64,000 nucleotides of DNA, from NCBI RefSeq assembly GCF_020564625.1, contig NZ_JAJBZT010000007.1:62001-126000 (forward strand), in the 5' to 3' direction. Made by a program: the position numbers and the translations under genes. The notes beneath the pieces are model-generated. The model searched no databases, had not been told where the DNA came from, and saw only the letters and a program-made list of their open reading frames with translations. Every line of letters starts with the position of its first letter. Within the stretch, counting starts at the first letter, position 1. This DNA is from Leeia speluncae (lineage in GTDB: Bacteria > Pseudomonadota > Gammaproteobacteria > Burkholderiales > Leeiaceae). This document shows, one piece after another, positions 36,798 to 45,261 of the stretch.

Positions 36798-37838
36798 ATG
36801 ATTAAATCATATTTAAAGTTTTCAGCATGGTTGTTATGTTTTGGATTCTTCTGTATGAGTCCAAGCCATGCTGCAAATTGGTATCCGGTAAAAGTCTTAA
36901 AAGATGGCTTGGCAGAGTCCTACACGCCGATTACCAAAGTAAAAAAGCATTGGCGGGTCTGTGTATTGCTTCCCCATGGAAAAGATAAATATTGGTGGGG
37001 GGTAACGCAGGGTATTGATCAAGATGCAAAACGGTTGAATGTCAACGTTGCCATATTAGAAGCGGGTGGATATGACAAGTTAGATAATCAGCGTAAACAG
37101 TGGTTGCAGTGTGATCAGCAAAATGCAGATGCCTTTGTGATTGCCTCTATTTCACAGCAAGCCTTTGCTAGTGAAATTCAAAAAGCAGTAAAAGAGGGAA
37201 AGCCTGTTATTGATTTAGTGAATGGGATTAACTCGACGGATGTGACATCTCGTTCTGAACTCAGCTTTGCGGATATGGCTTCTGCTGCGGGTAGGTATAT
37301 TCTTAGCGATGCAAAAGGCAAGCCAATCAAGATTGCTTGGTTTCCTGGCCCCAAAGATGCGGGCTGGGTAAAAGATGCTGAAAATGGCATTAATACATTA
37401 TTTGCAAATGCAAACGTGACGGTGATTCATGGTGGTTATGGGCCAACAGATAGATCATCGCAAGCGGGATTGATTCGCCGCTATTTTTCTAGTCATCTTC
37501 CTCCTGATTTTATTTTAGGTAATGCAGTGGCTATTGATGCTGCAGCTAGTTTTATGCGGTTATCTCAAGGGCGGAGTAAGCTGGTTTCTATTTATGCGAC
37601 GAGTGATATTGTGAATTTGATTCGCTCGGGTGACGTAATGGCTGCACCATCGGATTCTCCTGTGATTCAAGGTCGTATTGCACTTGATTTAGCAGTGAGA
37701 GCATTGGAAGGTGAGGTTGTGCCTAAACAAGTTAGCCCAGAAATTATCATGCTAGATCATTTCAATATCAAAAAATTAGATCTATCTAGTCTGTTGCCTA
37801 TTGATGGCCAACGTATGATTTTAAGAGCGTTTAAGTAA
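36798..37838 (+). CDS. TorT-like periplasmic ligand-binding protein
   Basis: The 346-residue precursor has a signal peptide ending SPSHA. The mature protein is a sugar-binding type 1 periplasmic fold closely resembling TorT: NWYPVKV, WRVCVLLPHGKDKYWWGVTQGID, LEAGGYDKLDNQRKQWLQC, ADAFVIASIS, KIAWFPGPKDAGWVKDAENG, and PPDFILGNAVAIDAA. TorT binds TMAO and activates the TorS kinase. No torS, torR or torCAD is in this window, so the ligand and output are open. The next gene, YjdF-like, begins three bases after its stop. Confidence 0.85.
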   Translation: MIKSYLKFSAWLLCFGFFCMSPSHAANWYPVKVLKDGLAESYTPITKVKKHWRVCVLLPHGKDKYWWGVTQGIDQDAKRLNVNVAILEAGGYDKLDNQRKQWLQCDQQNADAFVIASISQQAFASEIQKAVKEGKPVIDLVNGINSTDVTSRSELSFADMASAAGRYILSDAKGKPIKIAWFPGPKDAGWVKDAENGINTLFANANVTVIHGGYGPTDRSSQAGLIRRYFSSHLPPDFILGNAVAIDAAASFMRLSQGRSKLVSIYATSDIVNLIRSGDVMAAPSDSPVIQGRIALDLAVRALEGEVVPKQVSPEIIMLDHFNIKKLDLSSLLPIDGQRMILRAFK

Positions 37839-37841
37839 CCG

Positions 37842-38468
37842 ATGACGCTTAAATCTCCATTAAATCCTAACCAATCCCTGATTATTCTCTCAATAGGATG
37901 GAGCCTAGGTTTAATCCTTAGCTATATGATTGCAGTCGATAAGTTAACTTGGATATTAGAAGTGTTTCCTTGTTTACTAGCACTACCCATTCTCTGGTTC
38001 TATCAGCACAAAATCCGTTTTACTAGTTTTCTATATGGTGTGATTCTTTTGCACGGTTGGATTTTGATGATGGGCGGTGCGTATACCTATGCCAAAGTCC
38101 CACTTGGCTTTGAGATTCAATCTTGGTTTAGTCTTTCTAGAAACCCATACGACAAAATTGGTCACTTTTATCAAGGTTTTGGGCCTGCATTGATCTGTAG
38201 AGAAGTGTTTATCTGCCAATCTATTGTTACAGGTAGAAAAATGGCGAATTTTCTTTGCATATCGGTTGTGATGCTCATTAGTTCATCTTATGAACTGATT
38301 GAATGGGTTGCTGCTCTCATATTAAACCAAGGGGCCGATCAATTTTTAGGCACGCAAGGTGACCCTTGGGATACTCAATCCGATATGGCTTTCGCCTTAT
38401 TTGGCGGGTTGGTCGCTTTATTCTTATTTAGCCGATTACAAGATAAAGCATTATTGAAACGTGCCTAA
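37842..38468 (+). CDS. DUF2238 (YjdF-like) inner-membrane protein
   Basis: The 208-residue protein has about five or six hydrophobic segments and the DUF2238 hallmarks: YDKIGHFYQGFGPALICREVF near residue 107, SSYELIEWVAALI near 150, and LGTQGDPWDTQSDMAFALFGG near 178. Histidines and aspartates inside or beside the helices are conserved in the family, but no function is known. It directly follows the TorT-like gene, so the two are very likely one operon; this could link ligand sensing to a membrane activity. Confidence 0.85.
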   Translation: MTLKSPLNPNQSLIILSIGWSLGLILSYMIAVDKLTWILEVFPCLLALPILWFYQHKIRFTSFLYGVILLHGWILMMGGAYTYAKVPLGFEIQSWFSLSRNPYDKIGHFYQGFGPALICREVFICQSIVTGRKMANFLCISVVMLISSSYELIEWVAALILNQGADQFLGTQGDPWDTQSDMAFALFGGLVALFLFSRLQDKALLKRA

Positions 38469-38560
38469 AACTACATAAAAACTACATTTTGTAATTTTTT
38501 AAGCGTTGCAAGTCTATTTTTATTGTGATTTAAAGTTAAAAACTACATTTTCACTACATT
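38467..38560 (+). promoter_or_regulatory. Two pairs of 11-bp direct repeats (possible OmpR-family operators)
   Basis: Four related 11-mers are present: AAAACTACATA (38467) immediately followed by AAAACTACATT (38478), then AAAACTACATT (38539) immediately followed by TTCACTACATT (38550). Within each pair the period is exactly 11 bp, and the pairs start 72 bp apart. Tandem 11-bp direct repeats are how OmpR/PhoB-type response regulators usually bind, one helical turn apart. The first pair begins at the stop codon of the YjdF-like gene; the second lies 57-79 bases before the pgi ATG. The repeats are seen directly; the regulator is inferred. Confidence 0.6.
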
Positions 38561-38616
38561 GCTTTGTCATTTCCAGCTATTATTTTGTCTGTATCGCTAT
38601 CTTATAAGCCCTATAC

Positions 38617-40275
38617 ATGCAACCAACTATTTTTCATTCCTCTGCTTGGCAAGCGCTAGAAAAACACCAACGCAGTACCGCACAATGGCAAATGCGCGAT
38701 CTATTTTCTACCGACCCAGAGCGTTTTAATCGTTTTTCGATAGAAGCGGCTTGCATCTTGTTGGATTTTTCTAAAAATCGTATTAACCGTGAAACAATTG
38801 CTTTGCTTAGCGACTTGGCATTGGCTGCTGGCTTGCCATTAGAAATGGAAAAAATGCGGCAAGGTGTGCCGATTAATGTGAGTGAAAACCGTGCTGTATT
38901 GCATGTGGCGCTAAGAGAGCAGGGCGATTACCCCTACCAAGTCAACGGTGAACCAATCCTTCCCGGTATTCGAAAAGTACTGCGCCAAATGCGCCGATTC
39001 GTTGATCATGTATTAACAGGAGCTTGGACTGGCTTTACCGATAAAAAAATTACCGATGTCGTAAATATTGGTATTGGTGGATCTGATCTTGGTCCTCGTA
39101 TGGCGGTTGAGGCGTTGCAACCCTATGCGAATACTGGTGTGAAATGTCATTTTCTTTCAAATATCGATCCTGAACATATTCATCAAGTCCTTGCCGGACT
39201 AAACCCGGAAACGACTTTATTTATTGTGGTTTCAAAATCTTTTTCCACGCTAGAAACGCAGTTAAATGCGGTGGCGGCAAGGAAGTGGTTAGTCGATGCC
39301 CTTGGTGATGAAAGTGCGGTGGCAAAACATTTTGTAGGTGTAACGACAAATAAGGCCGCAGCGACTGCATTTGGTATCCAAGTCGATAATTTATTTGAAA
39401 TGTGGGATTGGGTTGGCGGACGGTATTCTGTCTGGTCTGCGGTGGGGTTGATTCTGGCATTTGCGATTGGAATGGATGAGTTCGAAGCATTTTTAGCTGG
39501 CGGCGCTTCGATGGACCAGCATTTTTTCTCTGCGCCAATTGATCAAAACATGCCAATTATTATGGCGTTAATTGGTATTTGGTATAACACCTTTTATAAG
39601 GCTCATACTCACGCTGTGATGCCTTACGTGCAAGGTTTGCAGCGCTTGCCTGCACACTTGCAACAACTAGACATGGAATCAAACGGAAAACGGGCAGGTA
39701 AGCAGGGCGAACCCATCTTATTTGATACTGGTCCTGTGATTTGGGGAGATGTTGGTGTCAATGTGCAGCACGCCTTTTTCCAATTATTGCATCAAGGAAC
39801 TCGATTAGTACCTTGCGATTTTATTGCGACAGTTAACCCTCATTTTGAGGTGAATGCTCATCAAGCGAACTTATTAGCCAACTGCCTTGCGCAAAGTGAA
39901 GCATTAATGAAAGGGAAAACCACGTCAGAAGCCCAGCGTGAAATGTTAAAGGCGGGATTATCTGAACAGCAAATTGAGGCGTTACTGCCGCACAAGGTTT
40001 TCCCTGGTAACCAACCATCTAATACGCTTTTATTAAGAAAGTTAGACCCGAAAACGCTTGGTGCATTATTGGCGCTTTATGAACACAAAGTCTTTGTTCA
40101 AGGTGTGATTTGGGGAATTAACTCTTTTGATCAATGGGGGGTAGAATACGGTAAGCAATTGGCATTAGATATCTTGCCATTGCTCTCTTCTGAAAAAGAA
40201 AAGACAAATGCACATGACCCCTCTACAATGGGATTAATTCAGTATTTCCATCAGCATCGACACTCTATGGAGTAA
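38617..40275 (+). CDS. pgi: Glucose-6-phosphate isomerase
   Basis: The 552-residue protein has the standard PGI layout: INVSENRAVLHVALRE near residue 87, VVNIGIGGSDLGPRM near 147, VVSKSFSTLETQLNA, the family signature in GGRYSVWSAVGL near 268, QLDMESNGK near 350, and KVFVQGVIWGINSFDQWGVEYGK near 490-512. It interconverts glucose-6-phosphate and fructose-6-phosphate. The ATG at 38617 has no strong ribosome site. pncC begins five bases after the stop. Upstream direct repeats may control it. Confidence 0.97.
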   Translation: MQPTIFHSSAWQALEKHQRSTAQWQMRDLFSTDPERFNRFSIEAACILLDFSKNRINRETIALLSDLALAAGLPLEMEKMRQGVPINVSENRAVLHVALREQGDYPYQVNGEPILPGIRKVLRQMRRFVDHVLTGAWTGFTDKKITDVVNIGIGGSDLGPRMAVEALQPYANTGVKCHFLSNIDPEHIHQVLAGLNPETTLFIVVSKSFSTLETQLNAVAARKWLVDALGDESAVAKHFVGVTTNKAAATAFGIQVDNLFEMWDWVGGRYSVWSAVGLILAFAIGMDEFEAFLAGGASMDQHFFSAPIDQNMPIIMALIGIWYNTFYKAHTHAVMPYVQGLQRLPAHLQQLDMESNGKRAGKQGEPILFDTGPVIWGDVGVNVQHAFFQLLHQGTRLVPCDFIATVNPHFEVNAHQANLLANCLAQSEALMKGKTTSEAQREMLKAGLSEQQIEALLPHKVFPGNQPSNTLLLRKLDPKTLGALLALYEHKVFVQGVIWGINSFDQWGVEYGKQLALDILPLLSSEKEKTNAHDPSTMGLIQYFHQHRHSME

Positions 40276-40280
40276 TACGC

Positions 40281-40787
40281 ATGCATACCGACCCACATCC
40301 AGATTCCTCTCTATACCAACTTGCGTATTCAGTTGGTGATGCACTCAAGGCCAGAAATTGGTTTTGTTCAACAGCGGAATCTTGTACGGGTGGCGGGATT
40401 GCTAGTGCATTAACGGCGATCCCGGGCAGTTCAGAATGGTTTTTTGGTGGGTGGGTTTGCTACAGCAATATGGCTAAAGAGCATCAGTTAGGTGTACAGC
40501 CGCAAACACTACTTAACTTTGGTGCCGTTAGCGAGGAAACCGTCAAAGAAATGGCAGAAGGGGCTAGGCACGCTAGCCATGCAGATATTGCCGTAGCCGT
40601 CAGTGGCATTGCCGGTCCTAGTGGTGGTTCTGCAGAAAAACCAGTTGGATTGGTTTGTATTGCATGGGCAACCGCTACGCATACCGAAACCGCAAAATTT
40701 ATCTTTGATGGCGGGCGAAGCGATGTGCGATACCAAACCATTATCACGACATTAAATGGTATTTTGAAGTTGTGTTGCGTCTCTTAG
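40281..40787 (+). CDS. pncC: Nicotinamide-nucleotide amidohydrolase (CinA C-terminal family)
   Basis: The 168-residue protein is a stand-alone CinA C-terminal domain: STAESCTGGGIASALTAIPGSS near residue 29, CYSNMAKEHQLGV, GAVSEETVKEMAEGAR, and AVSGIAGPSGGSAEKPVGLV near 108. PncC deamidates nicotinamide mononucleotide to nicotinate mononucleotide in the pyridine nucleotide cycle. It starts five bases after pgi and is probably co-transcribed. A terminator follows at 40858. Confidence 0.92.
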   Translation: MHTDPHPDSSLYQLAYSVGDALKARNWFCSTAESCTGGGIASALTAIPGSSEWFFGGWVCYSNMAKEHQLGVQPQTLLNFGAVSEETVKEMAEGARHASHADIAVAVSGIAGPSGGSAEKPVGLVCIAWATATHTETAKFIFDGGRSDVRYQTIITTLNGILKLCCVS

Positions 40788-40855
40788 ACGGTATCCTACC
40801 TGCGCAATTTTCACGCAAGTTTAATTCGTCGGAGATTTGAGTTTCCCTACCTGTT

Positions 40856-40885
40856 CTAAGAAGGGTAAAATCCCTTCTTTTCTAT
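40856..40885 (+). terminator. Rho-independent terminator after pncC
   Basis: AAGAAGGG pairs perfectly with CCCTTCTT around TAAAAT, followed by TTCTATC, so the T-run is short. It lies between pncC and yheS. Confidence 0.7.
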
Positions 40886-40926
40886 CTCCCCTTACTAACA
40901 TTAAGGGTGTCTAGGTTAATTGATTC

Positions 40927-42840
40927 ATGATTGTCATCAAGCAACTCGTTTTACAGCGCGGGCAAAAAGTACTTCTCAACCAAGCAAATGCCACTATTTT
41001 CCCCGGCCAAAAAGTCGGTTTGATTGGTCGAAATGGGATGGGAAAATCTAGCCTATTTAGTATGTTCTTAGGCGAATTTCCTCCTGATCAGGGTGATTTA
41101 AGTATCCCCGCTAATTGGGTAGTTGCCCATGTTGCTCAGGAAACGCCTGCGCTAGAAACATCTGCATTAGATTACACACTAGATGGTGATCGTGAATTAC
41201 GCGAAGTAGAAGCCAAACTGGCAAAAGCAGAGGCGGATCATGACGGTACCGAAATTGCGCACTGTCATGATCATTTACACGCAATTAATGGTTATTCTGC
41301 CCGCGCAAGAGCCGGGGAGTTGTTGTCAGGCTTAGGTTTTAAGCATGAGCAATTGAATAATCCGGTGAAGAGCTTTTCTGGTGGTTGGCGTATGCGCTTA
41401 AACTTAGCGCAAGCATTGATGTGCCGTTCAGATTTTCTATTACTAGATGAACCGACCAACCACTTAGATTTAGATACCGTCATTTGGTTAGAAAACTGGT
41501 TGACCCGCTATCAGGGTACGCTTGTTTTAATCTCACACGATCGGGATTTTCTCGATAATACCGTGACAGGCATCTTACATTTAGAAAATCAGCTATTAAC
41601 GCTTTATACCGGTAACTATGCTGATTTTGAGCGTCAAAGGGCAGAAAAGCTCTCTCAACAGCAGCAATTATTTGATAAGCAGCAAAGAGAAGCGGCTCAT
41701 CTACAGTCATTTATTGATCGTTTCCGGGCTAAAGCAACTAAGGCTCGTCAGGCACAAAGCCGAATTAAAGCCTTAGAAAAAATGGAGCGCGTGGCGGCCG
41801 TTCGTGTCGAATCTCCATTTACTTTTTCATTTAGAGAGCCAGAAAGTTTACCGCACCAATTGCTTTCACTAGATCATGTAGACGGCGGGTACGCTGATAA
41901 AGTGATTTTAAAAGGGGTGAATCGCGCGATTGTTTCTGATATGCGCATTGGTTTGATTGGGGTAAACGGTGCGGGTAAATCGACACTGGTGAAAATGCTT
42001 GCTGGTGAGTTATCTCCACTGAGTGGGGAGCGAAAAGAAGGTAAAGGGCTAAAAATTGGATACTTTGCCCAACAGCAACTAGAGCAACTAGATCCTAAAG
42101 CATCTGCCTTGTTACACCTTCAGCGTTTAGACCCACAAGCGCGTGAACAAGAGCTAAGAGACTTCTTAGGTGGCTTCTTATTTGCTGGCGATATGGCGAC
42201 ATCGCCTATCGAGCCTTTCTCGGGCGGTGAAAAGACACGTCTAGCGTTGGCTATCTTAATCTGGCAAAAGCCAAACCTCTTATTGCTAGATGAACCGACC
42301 AACCACTTGGATTTATCTATGCGTGACGCGCTAACATTTGCGCTGCAAGATTACCAAGGCGCATTGATTGTGGTTTCGCATGACCGACATTTATTGAGTA
42401 CAACCACTGATCAATTCTGGTTGGTGGCAAACGGTAAAGTGGAGACTTACGAAGGCGACTTGGAGGATTACCGTGATTTTATTAAGGCCAATCAGGTTGT
42501 ATCGAATGTAGATAAAACCGAGGCAGCGGTTGACTCAAGTTCGTCTGTTGATCGTAAAGCACAAAAACGTGAAGAGGCCGAAGCGCGCCAGCGTACTGCT
42601 CAGGCAAGAAAACCAATTGAACAAAAGTTAAAAAAACTGGAGCCTCAATTAGGGAAATTGCAATCTAAACTAGCTGAGTTACAAGCTTGGTTGGGCGATG
42701 AGTCTGCTTATGCACCTGAAAATAAGCAACAGTTGCAAGACACTTTAAAAGAAGAGTCCGCATTAAAACTGGAAGTAGAGCAGGTGGAAGAAGAGTGGCT
42801 AACCCTGCAAATGGAGTTAGAGGAAATTTCGCAGAGCTAG
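40927..42840 (+). CDS. yheS: ABC-F family ATPase, YheS-like
   Basis: The 637-residue soluble protein has two ABC cassettes: Walker A GRNGMGKSS near residue 35 and GVNGAGKST near 346; signatures SGGWRMRLNLA and SGGEKTRLALA; and two LLLDEPTNHLDL motifs. A charged linker between them (about 240-285) and a C-terminal coiled coil (about 555-635) match YheS. ABC-F proteins bind the ribosomal E site and act on stalled translation; no membrane domain is present. It starts with ATG 40927. A transcription terminator follows. Confidence 0.93.
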   Translation: MIVIKQLVLQRGQKVLLNQANATIFPGQKVGLIGRNGMGKSSLFSMFLGEFPPDQGDLSIPANWVVAHVAQETPALETSALDYTLDGDRELREVEAKLAKAEADHDGTEIAHCHDHLHAINGYSARARAGELLSGLGFKHEQLNNPVKSFSGGWRMRLNLAQALMCRSDFLLLDEPTNHLDLDTVIWLENWLTRYQGTLVLISHDRDFLDNTVTGILHLENQLLTLYTGNYADFERQRAEKLSQQQQLFDKQQREAAHLQSFIDRFRAKATKARQAQSRIKALEKMERVAAVRVESPFTFSFREPESLPHQLLSLDHVDGGYADKVILKGVNRAIVSDMRIGLIGVNGAGKSTLVKMLAGELSPLSGERKEGKGLKIGYFAQQQLEQLDPKASALLHLQRLDPQAREQELRDFLGGFLFAGDMATSPIEPFSGGEKTRLALAILIWQKPNLLLLDEPTNHLDLSMRDALTFALQDYQGALIVVSHDRHLLSTTTDQFWLVANGKVETYEGDLEDYRDFIKANQVVSNVDKTEAAVDSSSSVDRKAQKREEAEARQRTAQARKPIEQKLKKLEPQLGKLQSKLAELQAWLGDESAYAPENKQQLQDTLKEESALKLEVEQVEEEWLTLQMELEEISQS

Positions 42841-42883
42841 TTGACCATATAATCAAAAGTGATTAGTATAGAAACTGATCTGA

Positions 42884-42976
42884 GCGCCGATTTGCAACTG
42901 CTTGCGGGCGCCTAATAAATACAGCTAAAGTGTGACGAAACCCGCCTGCTTTAGTTAGCTAGCGGGTTTTTGTTTT
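42884..42976 (+). ncRNA. Structured region ending in a terminator (possible small RNA or leader)
   Basis: GCGCC (42884) pairs with GGCGC (42907), enclosing GCAA/TTGC. The terminator AAACCCGC (42938) / GCGGGTTT (42962) with a T-run follows. AGCTAAAG (42923-42930) can alternatively pair with CTTTAG-TT-AGCT (42949-42960), which competes with the terminator. This may be simply the yheS terminator region, or a short regulatory RNA. No promoter was identified, so confidence is low for an independent RNA and high for the terminator. Confidence 0.4.
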
Positions 42977-42977
42977 T
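42938..42977 (+). terminator. Rho-independent terminator after yheS
   Basis: AAACCCGC pairs with GCGGGTTT around a 16-base loop, followed by TTGTTTTTT. It ends about 135 bases after the yheS stop. Confidence 0.85.
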
Positions 42978-43069
42978 TCAGCCTCAGATTCAAACGTATT
43001 GCGCCGATTTATACAGCTAATTGCAGGCGCAGAGCAATTTATGTGCTCTAAATTTTGCTAAATGCTGGC

Positions 43070-43120
43070 CGGTGATGCCTCTTAACCTGCCTAGCATGAT
43101 AAGAGGCCGGAGTCTTCACC
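43070..43120 (+). promoter_or_regulatory. Hairpin covering the ribosome site of the 111-residue protein gene
   Basis: GGTGA (43071) plus GCCTCTTA (43077-43084) can pair with TAAGAGGC (43100-43107) plus TCACC (43116-43120), leaving CGGAGTCT as an internal loop. The GGAG ribosome site is in that loop and the start ATG follows immediately at 43121. The pairing is visible; the regulatory effect is inference. Confidence 0.5.
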
Positions 43121-43456
43121 ATGCAGTTAACTCATCCAAACCAATCAAACGCATCAAACCAATCTGGTAAAGGTTTGTATGGCTGTATTAAACCAGTTCG
43201 CCGTCCAGTAAGTATCTTGTTGGTTGGTCATTCACAAACCGATTTAGTCCAAGAAGCTACTAAATTAGGCTGGTTGAAACAACCAACCTCTCTGCAAATT
43301 CGTTTCGCAACCATCGACAATATTGATAAGTTGGCAGGCTCATTGTTTGATCGTGTTCTATGGAATATAGACCTATCTAGTACGAAGTCTTTAGATGATC
43401 AGTACCAGCTAATTACAAAATTAGGTAAAGAGGGCGTCTTAAGAAAGCCTAGTTAA
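43121..43456 (+). CDS. Hypothetical protein, 111 residues
   Basis: I do not recognise this protein. It begins with an Asn/Gln/Ser-rich segment (residues 1-18), then GLYGCIKPVRRPVSILLVGHSQTDLVQEATKLGW, a sequence that suggests one beta-alpha unit, and ends in DQYQLITKLGKEGVLRKPS. There is no signal peptide or membrane helix. GGAG lies eight bases before the ATG, and codon use looks like that of its neighbours, which supports a real gene. Its stop codon shares TTAA with the stop of the convergent TraB/GumN gene, so the two mRNAs overlap by four bases. Confidence 0.6.
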   Translation: MQLTHPNQSNASNQSGKGLYGCIKPVRRPVSILLVGHSQTDLVQEATKLGWLKQPTSLQIRFATIDNIDKLAGSLFDRVLWNIDLSSTKSLDDQYQLITKLGKEGVLRKPS

Positions 43457-44367
43457 TCCGTTTGTTGTATGACGGTATAACCAGCTTTTTTTAGCTGCGC
43501 GATGATACTATCGTCACCAGCATAATGCATGGCCCCTACCGCAACAAAGATAGTCTGATTGCCTTTCAAAAAGCCAATCACTTTCTTTGTAATAGCGGGG
43601 TTTCGTTCACGCAGGAGTTTTTGCTCAAAATCTTGCATGGTTTTGTCTGTCATTCCCTGTTTGTAGGCTAGTTTTTCGAGACGAATGGCATCTGGATTCC
43701 CCTCTTTCCAGGCCTTAATGATGGTAGTTAATTCGTCTTTACTCTGATTCTGAATGTCAGGGTTTACCAGCGCCATCAACCATGTCGACATGGTTTCATC
43801 ACTTAATGATGAAAGTTGCTTAAACTGAAAAGCCATGGATTCTAGCGAGATGATTTTTTTCTGACTTCGCACGGCTTGATTTAATAAATGTAGGTCTACC
43901 CCATAGGCTTCTTCATAGCCCATCTTATGAATTTGAATCATCGAAAGGGTGGAGGCGAGCATCCAAGGGCGCATTCTTTGAATGCGATCAGGCTGAATTT
44001 GGTATTGTTTAGGTAATGCTTCCGCCAGCATTTTCCAGTTCTGAGTACCAAGGTGTTTCTCTAGGCTATCACCGCTCGGGAGAATAGATTTTTTCAAAAT
44101 CTCTTCAGGAGACATGTCTGGTTGTAAAATATTTACTTCTACGGCTAATGCATCACTTTGATTAAATGCATTCATCACCGTTTGCGGTAAAGGATAGAAG
44201 TCTTTTTTACCTACATGCACCGAGCCAAATAGCCAAACCGTTGCTTTAGGACCTTTTACTTGCCATAGGTATAAAGGCTTGGCAAACGCCGCATTTGCAA
44301 TAAAAAAAACCATCCCGAGTAGGATGGTTTTTGTCAGGTCTAACTTTAAATGCTTGAATAAGCGCAT
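43453..44367 (-). CDS. TraB/GumN family protein
   Basis: The 304-residue precursor has a signal peptide ending NAAFA. The TraB/GumN (ChaN-related) fold shows LWQVKGPKATVWLFGSVHVGKKDFYPLP near the start (GxxH motif), the acidic LAVEVNI, EAYGVDLHLLNQA, the LESMAFQFKQLSSL segment, and the end motif FVAVGAMHYAGDDSIIAQLKKAGY. Family members may be metal-dependent hydrolases or proteases of the envelope; activity is unproven for bacterial members. The gene starts five bases after dapB and is probably co-transcribed with it. Confidence 0.88.
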   Translation of the reverse strand: MRLFKHLKLDLTKTILLGMVFFIANAAFAKPLYLWQVKGPKATVWLFGSVHVGKKDFYPLPQTVMNAFNQSDALAVEVNILQPDMSPEEILKKSILPSGDSLEKHLGTQNWKMLAEALPKQYQIQPDRIQRMRPWMLASTLSMIQIHKMGYEEAYGVDLHLLNQAVRSQKKIISLESMAFQFKQLSSLSDETMSTWLMALVNPDIQNQSKDELTTIIKAWKEGNPDAIRLEKLAYKQGMTDKTMQDFEQKLLRERNPAITKKVIGFLKGNQTIFVAVGAMHYAGDDSIIAQLKKAGYTVIQQTD

Positions 44368-44372
44368 GGGAA

Positions 44373-45179
44373 TTATTTTTCCATACCTAGTACATCGTGC
44401 ATATCAAATAAGCCTGTTTTGTTATTGCCTAAAAAGTGTGACGCACGCAATGCGCCTTGGGCAAAGGTCGCACGGCTACTTGCTTTATGGCTAATTTCAA
44501 TACGTTCGCCAATACCAGCAAACACAACCGTGTGGTCTCCCACGACATCGCCGCCACGCATGGTTGCAAAGCCAATCGTTTTAGGATCGCGTTCACCAGT
44601 GACACCTTCACGGCCGTAAACTGCATCGGTTTTTAAATCGCGGCCTAGTGTATCGGCAATCACTTCGCCTAGGCGGAGTGCTGTGCCACTAGGTGCATCT
44701 ACTTTATAGCGATGGTGCATTTCTACGATTTCAATATCGTAGCCTTCATCTAGTGCTTTGGCTGCTTGTTGAAGCAATTTTAATAGCACGTTAACACCCA
44801 CACTCATATTCGGTGCCATCATGATTGCGGTTTCTTTTGACGCAGCTTCAATCTCTGCTTTTTGCTCATCAGAAAAACCGGTAGTACCGATGACCAATTT
44901 GACGCCTAGTTTGCGGCAAATAGCTAGATGCGCCAACGTTGCTTCTGGGCGTGTGAAGTCGATTAATACATCGGAATTTGCTAATGCAGATTCGATGTCA
45001 TCGGTAATTTTAATGCCGTTTGGCGCGCCGATCATCATGCCAGCATCTTGGCCAATAAAGTCGTTACCTGCACGGTCTAATGCGGCTGAAAGGACTGCAT
45101 TCTCATCATTGTGCACGGCTAATAATAATTCACGGCCCATGCGGCCACTGGCTCCTGCCACTGCAATTCTTAATGTCAT
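44373..45179 (-). CDS. dapB: 4-hydroxy-tetrahydrodipicolinate reductase
   Basis: The 268-residue protein has the dinucleotide-binding start [39 protein letters not shown], and the substrate-binding [18 protein letters not shown] near residues 153-170. It is the NAD(P)H reductase in the lysine/diaminopimelate pathway that begins with lysC at 24738. It starts at ATG 45179, about 80 bases after the bamE stop. TraB/GumN follows. Confidence 0.97.
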   Translation of the reverse strand: MTLRIAVAGASGRMGRELLLAVHNDENAVLSAALDRAGNDFIGQDAGMMIGAPNGIKITDDIESALANSDVLIDFTRPEATLAHLAICRKLGVKLVIGTTGFSDEQKAEIEAASKETAIMMAPNMSVGVNVLLKLLQQAAKALDEGYDIEIVEMHHRYKVDAPSGTALRLGEVIADTLGRDLKTDAVYGREGVTGERDPKTIGFATMRGGDVVGDHTVVFAGIGERIEISHKASSRATFAQGALRASHFLGNNKTGLFDMHDVLGMEK

Positions 45180-45261
45180 TTTTTAAATCCGAGTCATACA
45201 ACTGATTGGTAATTCACACCAACCTGTTTAAATAAGCAAAAACGGGTAAAGCGTCTTTTTA

